A DNA stretch of 64,000 nucleotides from Colletes latitarsis (Eukaryota; Arthropoda; Insecta; Hymenoptera; Colletidae): the NCBI RefSeq assembly GCF_051014445.1, contig NW_027488368.1, positions 27,068,001 to 27,132,000 of the forward strand. The letters are read 5' to 3'. Shown piece after piece: positions 34,801 to 47,100 of this stretch. The number at the start of each line of letters is the position of its first letter. Position 1 is the stretch's first letter. A model generated the notes under the pieces. It saw nothing but the letters and a program-made list of their open reading frames with translations. It was not told the origin of the DNA and searched no databases. The translations under genes were made by a program, and so were the position numbers.

Positions 34801-37800
34801 CAGATGTTTGCAAATACCAGACCTAACCCAGACAATACCGGCATGATCCTCTAAAATATTGATCGAATCCAGATTGAATTGACTATTCCAGTGTGGCACA
34901 ACATTAATACGTGATGCTAACCAGAAAAAGCCCATGATCTGGCCAACAAGTATACGAAAAATACGAAAGTATGAGGCAGATGATTGCAAATATCAGACCT
35001 TAGACAAACCTACGCACAGTTATCCTCTAAAATATTGATCAAATCCAGGATTTATTGACTGTTTCAATGTGGTACCACATTACTACGAGATCCAAATCAG
35101 AATGAGCCCAGGCTCAGGCCAACAAGTATGCGATAAATGCGAAAGTATGAGGCAGAGGATTGCAAATACAAGACCTAATCCAGACATAACCGGCGTTATC
35201 CTCTAAAATATTCATCGGAAGCAGGTTTAAATGACTATTTCGGTGTGGCACCACATCAATACGTGATCCTAACCAGAAATGAACGCAGGATCAGGCCAGC
35301 AAGTATGCGAAAATGCCAAAGTACAAGCCAGATGAGGGCTAATCCCAGACCTAACCGGTGTTATCCTCTAAAATATTAATCAACTTCAGGATTAATTGAC
35401 TGTTTCAGTGTGTTACCACATTACTACGTGATCCAAGTCAGAAAAAGCCCGGGGTGAGGCCAACAAGCATGCGACAAATGCGAATGTATGAGGCAGATGT
35501 TTGCAAATACCAGACCAAACCCAGACATAACCGGCATGATCCTCTAAAATATTGATCGAATCCAGATTGAATTGACTATTCCAGTGTGGCACAACATTAA
35601 CACGTGATCCTAACAAGAAAAAGCCCAGGATCTGGCCAACAAGTATGCGAAAAATACGAAAGTATGAGGCAGATGATTGCAAATATCAGACCTTAGACAA
35701 ACCTAGCCACAGTTATTCTCTAAAGTATTGATCAAATCCAGGTTTAGCTGACGGTTACAGTGTGGTACCACATTGCTACGTGATCCAAATCAGAAAAAGC
35801 CCAGGATCAGGCCAACAAGTATGCGATGAATGCGAAAGTATGACGCAGATGTTTGCAAATACCAGACATAACCCAGACCTAACCGGTGTTATCGTCTAAA
35901 ACGTTAATCGGAACCAGGTTTAGTTGACATTTTCTGTGTGGCACCGCATTAATACGTGGCCCTAACCACAAAAAAAACCCAGGATCTGGCCAACAAGTAT
36001 GCGAAAAATGCGAAAGTATGAGGCAGATGATTGTAAATATCAGATCTTACACAAACCTAGCCACTGTTATTCTCTAAAGGATTGACCAAATCCAGGTTTA
36101 GTTGACGGTACCAGTATGGTACCACATTGCTACGTGATTTAAATCAGAAAAAGCCCAGGCTCAGGCCAACAAGTATGCGATAAATGCGAAAGTATGAGGC
36201 AGATGTTTGCAAATACCAGACCTAACCCAGACCTAACCGGTGTTATCGTCTAAAACGTTAATCGGAACCAGGTTTAGTTGACATTTTCTGTGTGGCACCG
36301 CATTAATACGTGGCCCTAACCACAAAAAAACCCAGGATCTGGCCAACAAGTATGCGAAAAATGCGAAAGTATGAGGCAGATGAGGGCTAATCCCAGACCT
36401 AACCCAGACTTAACCGGTGTTATCCTCTAAAATATTGATCGAATCCAGATTGAATTGACTATTCCAGTGTGGCACAACATTAATACGTGATGCTAACCAG
36501 AAAAAGCCCATGATCTGGCCAACAAGTATGCGAAAAATACGAAAGAATGAGGCAGATGATTGCAAATATCAGAGCTTAGACAAACCTAGCCACAGTTATT
36601 CTCAAAAGTATTGATCAAATCCAGATTTAGCTGACGGTTACAGTGTGGTACCACATTGCTACGTGATCCAAATCAGAAAAAGCCCAGGATCAGGCCAACA
36701 AGTATGCGATGAATGCGAAAGTATGACGCAGATGTTTGCAAATACCAGACCTAACCCAGACATAACCGGCGTTATCCTCTAAAATATTCATCGAATCCAG
36801 GTTGAATTCACTTTTTCAGTGTGGCACCACATTAATACGTGTTTCTAACCGCAAAAGAAACCCTGGATCTGGCCAACAAGTATGCGAAAAATGCGAAAGT
36901 ATGAGGCAGATGTTTGCAAATACCAAACATAACCCAGACCTAACCGGTGTTAACCTTCAAAATATTGATCGAAACCAGGTTTAATTGACTGCTTCAGTGT
37001 GGTACCACATTACTACGTAATCCGAACCAGAAAAAGCCCAGGATTTGGCCAACAAGTATGCGATAAATGGGAAAGTATGAGGCAGATGATTGCAAATACC
37101 AGACATATCCCAGACCTAACCGGTGTTATCGTCTAAAATATTAATCGGAACCAGGTTTGATTGACTATTTCAGTGTGGTTCCACGTCAATATGTGATCCT
37201 AACCAGAAATGGACGCAGGATCAGGCCAGCAAGTATGCGAAAATGCGATAGTACGAGCCAGATGAGGGCTAATCCCAGACCTAACCCAGACCTAACCGGT
37301 ATTATCCTCTAAAATATTGATCGAATCCCGGTTGAATTGATTACTCCAGTGTGACACCACATTAATACGTGATCCTAACCAGAAAAAGCCCAGGATCTGG
37401 CCAACAAGTATGCGAAAAAAACGAAAGTATGGGGCAGATGATTGCATATATCAGACCTTAGACAAACCTCGCCACAGTTATTCTCTAAAGTATTGATCAA
37501 ATCCAGGTTTAGCTGACAGTTACAGTGTGGCACCACATTGCTACGTGATCCAAATCAAAAAAAGCCCAGGATCAGGCCAGCAAGTATGCGATGAATGCGA
37601 AAGTATGACGCAGATGTTTGCAAATACCAGACCTAACCCAGACATAACCGGCGTTATCCTCTAAAATATTGATCGAATCCAGGTTGAATTCACTTTTTCA
37701 GTGTGGCACCACATTAATACGTGTTCCTAACCGCAAAAAAAACCCTGGATCTGGCCAACAAGTATGCGAAAATGCGAAGGTATGAGGCAGATGTTTGCAA

Positions 37801-39553
37801 ATACCAGACATAACCCAGACCTAACCGGTGTTATCCTCTAAAATATTGTTCGAATCCAGGTTGAATTGACTTTTTCAGTGTGGCACCGCATTAATACGTG
37901 GCCCTAACCACAAAAAAAACCCATGATCTGACCAACAAGTATGCGAAAAATGCGAACGTATGAGGCAGATGATTGCAAATACCAGACATAACCCAGACCT
38001 AACCGGTGTTATCGTCTAAAATATTAATCGGAACCAGGTTTGATTGACTATTTCAGTGATGTTCCACGTCAATACGTGATCCTAACCAGAAATGAACGCA
38101 GGATCAGGCCAGCAAGTATGCGAAAATGCGAAAGTACGAGCCAGATGAGGGCTAATCCCAGACCTAACCGGTGTTATCCTCTAAAATATTAATCAACTCC
38201 AGGATTAATTGACTGTTTCAGTGTGTTACCACATTACTACGTGATCCAAGTCAGAAAATGCCCGGGATCTGGCCAACAAGCATGCGATAAATGCGAATGT
38301 ATGAGGCAGATGTTTGCAAATACCAGACCTAACCCAGACATAACCGGCATGATCCTCTAAAATATTGATCGAATCCAGGTTGAATTCACTTTTTCAGTGT
38401 GGCACAACATTAACACGTGATCCTAGCCAGAAAAAGCCAAGGATCAGGCCAACAAGTATGCGAAAAATGCGAACGTACGAGCCAGATGATTGCAAATACC
38501 AGACATAACCCAGACCTAACCGGTGTTATCGTCTAAAACATTAATCGGAACCAGGTTTAATTGGCTATTACAGTGTGGTACCACATCAATACGTGATCCT
38601 AACCAGAAAAAAACGCAGGATCAGGCCGGCAAGTATGCGAAAATGCGAACGTACGAGCCAGATGAGTGCTACTCCCAGACCTAACCTGTGTTATTCTCTA
38701 AAGGATTGACCAAATCCAGGTTTAGTTGACGGTTACAGTGTTGTACCACATTGCTACGTGATGCAAATCAGAAAAAGCCCAGGCTCAGGCCAACAAGTAT
38801 GCGATAAATGCGAAAGTATGAGGCAGATGTTTGCAAATACCAGACCTAACCCAGACATAACTGGCATGATCCTCTAAAATATTGATCGAATCCAGATTGA
38901 ATTGACTATTCCAGTGTGGCACAACATTAACACGTGATCCTAACCAGAAAAAGCCCAGGATCTGGCCAACAAGTATGCGAAATATACGAAAGTATGAGGC
39001 AGATGATTGCAAATATCAGACCTTAGACAAACCTAGCCACAGTTATTCTCTAAAGTATTGATCAAATCCAGGTTTAGCTGACGGTTACAGTGTGGTACCA
39101 CATTGCTACGTGATCCAAATCAGAAAAAGCCCAGGATCAGGCCAACAAGTATGCGATGAATGCGAAAGTATGACGCAGATGTTTGCAAATACCAGACCTA
39201 ACCCAGACATAACCGGCGTTATCCTCTAAAATATTGATCGAATCCAGGTTGAATTCACTTTTTCAGTGTGGCACCACATTAATACGTGTTCCTAACCGCA
39301 AAAAGAACCCTGGATCTGGCCAACAAGTATGCGAAAATGCAAAAGTATGAGGCAGATGTTTGCAAATACCAGACATAACCCAGACCTAACCGGCGTTATC
39401 CTCTAAAATATTGATCGAATCCAGGTTGAATTCACTTTTTCAATGTGGTACCACGTTAATACGTGGTCCTAACTACAAAAAAAACCCATGATCAGGCCAA
39501 CGAGTATGCAAAAATGCGAATGTATGAGGCAGATGATTGCAAATACCAGACCT
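31819..39553. repeat. Diverged right flank of the satellite array
   Basis: Monomers here have more private substitutions and varied telomere-like boxes. Only local duplications are evident, such as 34290-34800 versus 37295-37795. An old edge beside a younger, homogenised core is a common satellite pattern. Confidence 0.65.
39548..39553 (+). repeat. Putative LINE target-site duplication, left
   Basis: AGACCT is the last satellite sequence before a G and an eight-T run. The same six bases restart the satellite at 61054-61059 (and 14033-14038). Joining the two sides gives GCAAATACCAGACCTAACCC, the ordinary monomer sequence. Confidence 0.65.
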
Positions 39554-39792
39554 GTTTTTTTTGTTAAGGCGGAGGGGATATCTTCCAAAGACGCCCCGGG
39601 CTTTGAGACCCGTGGTAGTGTCGGATTTTTGCCGACTAATACCCCTCCGCCGCACTGCACCCGGGGTGGCATTGTTTAACACATTACTTCGCTCCCGGGG
39701 CAGAGGCCGCCCGATGTTACACGGCGGCAGCGAAAACCCCCCCAATCCGGAGAGGTCGCCGTCATAAGTGACCCCTCCGGAGTTAACTCCTA

Positions 39793-39810
39793 AAGGCGGA
39801 AAACCGCCTT
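39793..39810. other. Perfect 7-bp hairpin, 4-base loop
   Basis: AAGGCGG and CCGCCTT flank AAAA. It is a candidate structural element of the LINE 3' region. Confidence 0.6.
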
Positions 39811-40135
39811 AACCCCATCGGTCCGAGGGACCTCGTCATTTTCAGGGAGGAGAGAGACATGTATATATGTCCCCGCCTCCCCTCGTCAACCACCACCATA
39901 CCCAAAGGTGCAGTAGCATGCATTCCCGCGCCTCTGTTGACCCCGAAGGGTCCGCCGCGTTAGGGGTAGCACCCCGAGGCTCGCAAGCCAATTCAGCCGT
40001 TAGGCTTCGTCAAGACCGGGCTAAACTTTCCAGCGCCCCCCGCATCGCCCCCTCCGGCTGTCCGCCCCTTCTGGGGGTTGGTTTTACCCCAGGGTCCCAG
40101 TGGGCCCCCGTCCCGAGTCGTTGGTCCGAGCCATC

Positions 40136-40153
40136 GGTCCCAGGCTTGGGACC
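40136..40153. other. Perfect 7-bp hairpin, 4-base loop
   Basis: GGTCCCA and TGGGACC flank GGCT. Confidence 0.6.
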
Positions 40154-40258
40154 AAAAAACTCAGTACCACTTACCTTCCAGTTTCCTCGTCGTATACTCC
40201 GCAAATTATGGATTTGGGTGCGATGTCGTACACCAAGTGTGAGTACTGTTTAGTAAAA

Positions 40259-42088
40259 GTGATACAGTAATAGCATAAGATAAGATAAAAATACAGAATG
40301 AAAATAAGATAACAATAAAAATAAAAAGGAAATAAAACATCAGGCCGTAGGCGGACACAGTAATAATAATGGTATAATATAATGTAATGTAATAATGATA
40401 ATGATATTAATGTCCTGTTATAATAATACTAATATGATATAAAACAGCAGTGTGTTATGTGTATATATGCTGTATCATACAAAATAAAGTAAAAATAAAA
40501 ATAAAAATAAAATGCGAACCAAATAAGATACAATAAGACAACAGTACAGTAAAATACAATAACTAAAATAAAAATAGAGTAAGGATAAAGATAAAAGGAA
40601 TAAAATAATGAAGTAAAATAAATAGTAAGTAGCAAATACTCTAAGATAAAAATAATAAAATAAAATAAAATAAAATATAATAACCTATCATAAAGTAAAA
40701 ATAAGAATAGGATAAGATCAAATAAAAAAAAAAATAAAAAATAAAAATAAGATAAGAAAAAATAAAAATAAAATAGAGTAATGTAAAGTAAAAGAAGTTG
40801 AAGTAATAAATGATTATCATCATGCTAGTGGTAAAATTATGTGATTGTAATATAATATACGTATATCGCAATGCTGTGGTACAAATGATGTGCATGATGT
40901 AGATAATAAGAACCTTGTGATCAGGTCGGGTGGGATGATAAATTAAAAAAACAAGGAATAAAGAATACATTATAAGAAGAAAAACTAGGTAAAACACCGT
41001 TTAGGATTAGAATTGACGTAAGGCAAGATAGGGTAGGTTATGTTTAATTTAAACTAGTATAAAGATAAAGGTAAACGGAATGAGGTCGAAAGATAACTAA
41101 GTTAAAGTATAGTAGAAGTAAAGTAAGCTAAGATAAAATAAAATAAAATAAAATAACACTGAGATAAGAGTAAAATAAAATGAAAAAGAAATAAATAAAA
41201 GTAAAAGAAATAGAGTAAAATAAATAATTCTGCTACCTGTACCTGTTGTAGGATAAATAGCTAGAAGTAATAACAGTGACTAAAAGTGGGTAAAAGTGAG
41301 TAAAAGCCCATATTGATAAATCTGAATGAACTAGTAAATCACTAGTTGCATGTACATAAATGTAAATGTAAATAAATAAATGAGATGAAAAAATAAATAA
41401 ATAATAAATAAATAAAATAAAATAAAATAACTACGTACGTAGGCGAACGCACACCTACGCTATAACTGCGGATGTAAGTGTAAGTGTGAGTGTAAATGTA
41501 AGCGTAAGTGTAAATGTAAGAATGCAATGTGAAAATAGTGTTAGAAGTAATGTAAGCAGTGATGTAAGAAGTGTATGTGTACTGAGAGATTGCAAGGATG
41601 TACGCCGTCACTACTATTATCAGCCGTTATTAGCCGTCACTACCCTTCTTGTTCTCTTGCTCTCTTACCTATACTATAGGTATGGGTACGCCTATACCTG
41701 TGACTATGAATATGTATATGAATGAATGTGAATATGAGTATGACTATGCCTATGACAATGCATGTGCACTGCGTGTATTGAGCTGTATGTGTGTATTATG
41801 TCTTACACTTATCATTTAGTGGTTTCTAGTGATTTTATTATTTTGTGACAGTTAAGTTACGTCATGTTATTAATACCAGATAAAACAAAGTAATGTATGA
41901 AATGTAAGTAAATAAATAGAATAAATAGATAGATGGGTAAATAAATAAATGTAGAATATAAGGATAAAAGCAAAACTAGAAATATATAAAAATAGAAATA
42001 AAAGTAAAAATAAAAATAAATAAATAAATAAGTAAATAAATAAAATAAAAATAAAATGAAATGAAATAAGTAAAATAAATAAGATAAG

Positions 42089-42114
<26 letters not shown>
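40259..42114. other. AT-rich, microsatellite-filled DNA left of the BEL; no gene seen
   Basis: AAAAT and AAAT words on the plus strand dominate. A TGTAAG/TGTAAA hexamer tract lies at about 41466-41524, a TATGAA-type tract at about 41690-41760, and AAAT runs immediately precede the 5' LTR. Frames are short and low-complexity. It continues in kind across the BEL into 52358-55034. Confidence 0.75.
42110..42114 (+). repeat. BEL target-site duplication, left
   Basis: AAATA lies directly before the 5' LTR and equals 52353-52357 after the 3' LTR. Confidence 0.75.
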
Positions 42115-42120
<6 letters not shown>

Positions 42121-44015
42121 AATATCGCGTGAGTCCGAGACGGAGAAACTCGGCCGCGATGCCCGTATCTATATTGAATTCGCGGAATTCTAGATGGTTG
42201 TGCTGACGTGGAAATTTTCCATCGTTCAGTTTTGTATACCGCGGCTATTTACGTGTTTTTTCCAGTTAGCTTCACGGGAATTCTCGAGTTTTGAGAGAAA
42301 TTCTAGGAATTGTGTTGCTAGCGACGAGAAAGAGAGAGAAACGAGATCTATCGAAGAAAGGTCGATAGACGAAACGCGGCAGCGCCGCACCGTGGCCACG
42401 CAGCGAGGAGCTGCCCGGGGCCCAGCAGCGCGATGCGTCGCTAACCAGTACTGCGCCTGCGCGACGGAGCCAGCCGGGGCCGTGGCTGCTTGCAGATCGT
42501 CACACTTCAGTACTGAGCCGTCGGTGATCCAGAGCAGACCTAGTTACGATCTCGCTCCGGTTTTCAATCGAAGCTCAGAAGAGTGTGAGCTAAGCTCGCT
42601 CTTAAATAGAAACAGCAAGTGGACAGCGTAATAATTTAGTGGAAAATCTCGTCATCGTGACTTGAGATTTTCCCAGAGATAGGACAATCTGCCTGTTGTT
42701 GTAGCGATCGCACGGCACGCCGGGTGTGAAGCGATCGTAGACGCAGGAGTGTGATTGAACGTTGCCGGTCGTGGATGCGACTGCGACGTTGGAGACTCGG
42801 TGTCGATCGCCTTGAGTCTTCTTCCAATTATCCGGTTAGAGCTACTGGAAGGCTGATACTGATATACTAGTATCGCCTGGTGGTAGTTCACCGTTTGTAG
42901 AAGTCGTAGGAAACCCACTGAAGCCACCCGTCCTGTGTACCGTAGAGAGTACACCGACCGGTGGGGTGGAAAGTTTCACCGACCAGTCTGGAGCTATACG
43001 GCGTAGGAGCAACCGGAAGGTAGATATTCAGGAAGGATATCACCTCGTGGTGCTCTCCGTGCATCGGGCTTCGGAGAACCCGTTCCAATATACCGTCGTG
43101 AGGGGACAATAAGTAGAGCCTAAGCGTACGGTGGAGCAAAGGGTTCGAAGAGCCTTCCTCCCACCTCTACACCTACTACCAGCTGTGAGTCGACCACACT
43201 GGGCTGTAAACGTAGGGTGGATAGGTTAGCAGGGGAATTTCGTCCTAATCTGGCGAGCCGCAGGCCAGTTCCTCGAACTAAAGGAGCCGCCGTCGAGGCC
43301 GCTACGGCTGGCTGTCGGGCATTCCTGGCTGAAAGGAATCGCTGGCTAGGCAGCTGCGTAGGCAGGCCGCAGGTCCCTCCTGAGGAGCAGCTGACGAGGG
43401 AGCCGAACCAGGACAAGACGTCCTCTTGCGTAGGTGGTGTCCAGACGCCACTCGCACGGTGAGCGTGCTCGCGGGATATAGCCTCTTGGAGCCTTACAAC
43501 CTCCATTTGGTTTCCCGTCCGTGGCATTGCGAGAGCGAACCCGGTAGATAGGAGGAGATCTTCATCTACCCGGTTGTGCACGTCGGTGAGATCGTAAGAA
43601 ACGAATCTCATCGACCAGAAAGAATATACAGTCCACTGGTTAGAGCGCTAAATTGCCAGGCAGCTCTCCCCTCCAAACACACTAGACTGTCGCTGGAGCG
43701 CGAGATAAGCAGCTGACGCGCGCGTTAACGTGTAAGCTGTCCGCAAAATATTCACACTTTGCTGTACAATTGTGTTACAGAAGGCCTCCACCAAGGTAAA
43801 TGAATTAGGAGAAAGCAAAGAGGAGACCGGCCGGAAAAGTGAGCCGTGTTTTCCGCAATTTTTGTTTTCCTTTTTATTTATTTTGACATTTTTAGTTTTG
43901 TAATACATTATATTTTGTAAAATAAATTTAACTTTTTTTGTAAAAGTTGTAACTGTTTCTCTACCTGTCTGATCCCTCATCCGGACCCACGTTAAAGTCC
44001 CTTAGTACTTTAACA
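42115..44015 (+). repeat. BEL/Pao 5' LTR
   Basis: 1901 bp, TG...CA ends. It is identical to the 3' LTR except for A at 42504. It should contain the promoter and transcription start of the element, but no unambiguous TATA box stands out. AATAAA is at 43921-43926. Confidence 0.95.
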
Positions 44016-44017
44016 TT

Positions 44018-44036
44018 TGGTCCTTCGAGCCGGATT
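44018..44036 (+). other. Primer binding site, complementary to tRNA-Tyr
   Basis: TGGTCCTTCGAGCCGGATT begins two bases after the LTR. Its complement, AATCCGGCTCGAAGGACCA, matches the 3' end of insect tRNA-Tyr including CCA as I remember it. The tRNA would prime minus-strand DNA synthesis. Confidence 0.8.
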
Positions 44037-44139
44037 CGAGGTAGAAAAGACAGTAGAGAGTTAGAATTACGTTTACGTAAGTTGTTACTTACGGGGCGAA
44101 TTTCGAGTCGATTTTCAATCCTCGAACAACACAATCACC

Positions 44140-47100
44140 ATGGCATTGTCCAGAGAGGCCGGTCGTAGCGAGATCGAAATCGATTTCGATGACCTGACCT
44201 CCCGATTTGAAGCGATGTCACGGTCGATTGCTAATTTAAAGAAACGCGGTCGAGCTCAATACAATGAGATACTTCTCAAGTCGAAGCTCGACTCTGTATC
44301 CGAACAGTACAAGGAAGCTGTTGATCAGTATTTGGCTGTTCGGAGGAAATATCCACCTGCGAAGTGCGAATTAAGCAACTTCGTGATCAAGGGTGGACTT
44401 GAAGCATGGGAGACGATGTTCATGGAGTTCCAGGCGTACGTTGCCGCGGAGCTGACCAAACTCGCCGAGGATCAGAAAACCTCGGTGTCGTCCGTCAGCC
44501 AGCACGATGTTGCCATTGAACTCCCAAAGCAACGTTTCCATAGATTTGGCGGGGATCCTCGTAAATGGAACCATTTTGAGGATCTGTTCACCGCTAGTGT
44601 GATAGAGAACCCGAGGCTTTCAGATGTGCATCGACTGCAGTATCTGAACGCCTGTGTGGAAGATCAGGCACTGGCGGCGATCGCACACCTGGAAATTACC
44701 GAGGGTAATTTCGAGGTAGCGTGGCGAACCCTGAAAGAGCAATTCGGGCTGCCACGTATTGTGATCGCCAACCTAATTGATCAGTTGACCAAAATGAAGA
44801 CGATTAAGAAGGATGACCTGACTAGCTTACAACAGGTCACCATCGTCTTCAAACAGGCTTTCGCTGTTTTTGAAAAACAGGGCACTTACCGAGAGCAGCG
44901 AGATTGGCTGCTCGCCCATGCGATCAAAAGCAAGCTTGAAGGGTCTCTCAACTTAGAGTGGGAAATGTCGCAGAAGCTCTCCACAAAATTCCCTTCGTTT
45001 AACGAGTTAGTGGAATTTCTGGAGGTGCATGCTCGAGCCATCACCATGGTGAGCGGAGGACAGAGCAAAGCTGAGAAAAATATCCCACCAAAATCCAAGG
45101 TGCGGAGTCACAACGCCGTGATGGAAAGCCATCAAGATTCAGGCGAGAATTGCAAGTTTTGCGAGCTCAAGCACGGAATAGTACACTGTCGTGCTTTTCT
45201 GCGCTTGAGGCCTTACCATCGCTTGCAATATGTGAAAGATAATAGGTGGTGCGTGAATTGCATCTCGTCCGGCCATGAGGCTGGGCTTTGTCAATCCGGG
45301 CAGGTATGCTATAAATGCAAGGGTAGACACCATACCCTGTTGCATTTGGAGACGTCGGGACGCGAAATCGAACGTCGGAAAACGACGACAGCGATTTCGG
45401 GAGAAAGACGTGAGCAAAAGCGGCCTGCAGGCCCAGCGCGCCGGCCATACCAAGCCGAGCGTACGAAAAGCAACGCGCCGCCACCCGCTGCAACACCTCA
45501 GGCCGGTACGTCGCATTGTACCGCGACTGGTGCCGACACGCCGAGGTCTGTGCTGCTCGCAACGGCGAAAGTGCGGGTGTATGGGGACCACGGTGCGTCG
45601 CGTATCGTACGCGCACTGGTGGACCAAGGGTCAGAGTCGTCTTTTGTCTCCGCAAATTTGACGAATGATCTCAAATTTAAGCGGAGAAAAACTCCAGCCA
45701 CTGTAACGGGCTTGGGGGGCGGCACTACCCAAAAGATAAGACATAGTGTCGAATTGCGTCTGGGAGCGGTGCAAGGTGACGAACCGACGATGCAGACGAG
45801 AGCGTATGTCGTGCATAAGATCACGAATTACGCCTCGCCGTCGACAAGCGTGCTCGAATATGACGCGCTGAGTCACCTGCCGCTCGCAGACCCCGACCCT
45901 GCTATCGGTCAAGCGATTGAGGTGCTGATCGGAGCAGACTTGTACGCTCAAGTTATTCGACCTGGTTTTCGTCGAGTAAGTCGTACGGGCCCAATTGCCC
46001 AGGAAACCGCATTCGGCTGGATCGTATCCGGTCCGATAAGAGCAGCGGGAAAAATGGGCAAAACCATAAGAACGTTGCACTGCAGCATCCTCGAATCGCT
46101 GGATACTGCGATTCGAAGGTTTTGGGAAGTCGAAGAAATCCCTTCGGCCTCGGTACGCACGCAGGCAGAAGAGGAATGCGAAGCGTACTTCCGAAATACC
46201 GTCACACGAGATGCGACAGGACGATTCGTTGTCCGATTACCTCTCGCCCACCCGAGACCGGATGCAGTACTGGGAGATTCCTTCCGTATTGCTCTCTCCG
46301 CTCTCACGAGGCTGAGGAAAAAATTGGATGTTGACCAGAATCTCGTGCGAGAATACAGTGAGTTTCTCGCGGAATATGAAGACCTGGGTCATATGACTCG
46401 AATCGAGACCATTGACACAACCAGGCTCTACATTCCGCATCGAGCGGTCATACGAGATGAAAGTGCAACGACTCGTTTGAGAGTCGTTTTCAATGCAACC
46501 AGCCGAACTACGGGTGGTAGTTCGCTGAACGACCTTCTGCACGTAGGTCCGAAACTACAGAACGACATCACGTCAGTTTTGACACGATGGCGTTTGTATG
46601 AATACGTGTTGGTGGCAGACATTGAGAAAATGTTTCGACAGATTCTCGTCGCCCCACAGGATCGCCGCTATCAGTGCATCCTATGGCGTGCACCCGGTAT
46701 CGAACAGCTTAGTGCATTCGAGTTAAACACCGTAACTTACGGGACGGCGTGCGCGCCGTATTTGTCCATGAGAACTCTGCTCGAGTTAAAAAATCAGGAC
46801 GGTCATAAGTATCCCCTGGCCGCTCCGATACTCGAGAAGGACGTTTATGTAGACGATGTATTTATGGGAGCATCCGACACATCCTTATTAGAGCAAATTC
46901 GTATTCAAGTTTGCGAGCTCTTACAAGGAGGAGGATTCAATCTGCGAAAATGGGCAGGAAATTCGCCTCAAGTATTGCGCAATATCCCCCAGAGAGCACA
47001 CTCCCACGCCGTTGACCTCACCTTGTTCGACGATTCCGAATTAAAGGTGCTCGGTTTACGGTGGATACCGTCAGGTGATTATTTTTATTTCAATCTGCAA

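Larger units (their letters stand above)
14033..39553. repeat. ~177-bp satellite array, about 144 monomers
   Basis: Head-to-tail monomers. Successive copies of the ACCGG landmark near 14228-15456 lie 165, 177, 179, 176, 179, 176 and 176 bp apart. Conserved parts are: a CCTAACCCAGACCTAACC box; a B-box-like GATCGAATC; the palindrome TGTGGTACCACA (alternating with TGTGGCACCACA); TACGTG; CCAGGATCTGGCCAACAAG; and a doubled ATGCGAAA. Length changes of ~12 bp come from one or two copies of the CAGACCTAACC unit. Two main monomer types alternate, one with CCTAACC...ACCGG and one with CCTTACACAAACCTAG. No gene is present; the recurrent minus-strand frames are chance. Confidence 0.97.
39554..40258 (-). 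mobile_element. GC-rich, hairpin-rich 3' end of a minus-strand retroelement
   Basis: On the minus strand this block ends in AAAAAAAAC directly against satellite, like the poly(A) tail of a LINE. It contains several short perfect hairpins: 39793-39810 (AAGGCGG, loop AAAA), 40136-40153 (GGTCCCA, loop GGCT) and 39939-39952 (GACCC, loop CGAA). Its reading frames resemble no protein I recognise. It is most simply the 3' untranslated end of the LINE whose ORFs lie at 55042-60597, separated from them by AT-rich DNA and the BEL insertion. An independent 5'-truncated element is the alternative. Confidence 0.55.

Noticed and set aside
18864..39012. Recurrent minus-strand frames of 75-96 codons across the satellite
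   Set aside because: A 177-bp monomer is 59 codons long, so one chance frame can run through successive monomers. The frames start and end wherever variants fall and resemble no protein.
14033..39553. CRISPR-like array
   Set aside because: The regular repeats have no unique spacers, the monomer is far too long, and the context is eukaryotic.
39867..40253. 128-codon plus-strand gene
   Set aside because: It lies in GC-rich, hairpin-rich DNA that reads better as a retroelement 3' end, and the product is unrecognisable.
40429..41611. Tyr/Phe-rich minus-strand frames in AT-rich DNA
   Set aside because: Their composition follows directly from AAAT/AAAAT microsatellites.
42194..43980. Reading frames of 63-163 codons inside the LTRs
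   Set aside because: They occur on both strands, overlap each other and look like chance; LTRs are non-coding.
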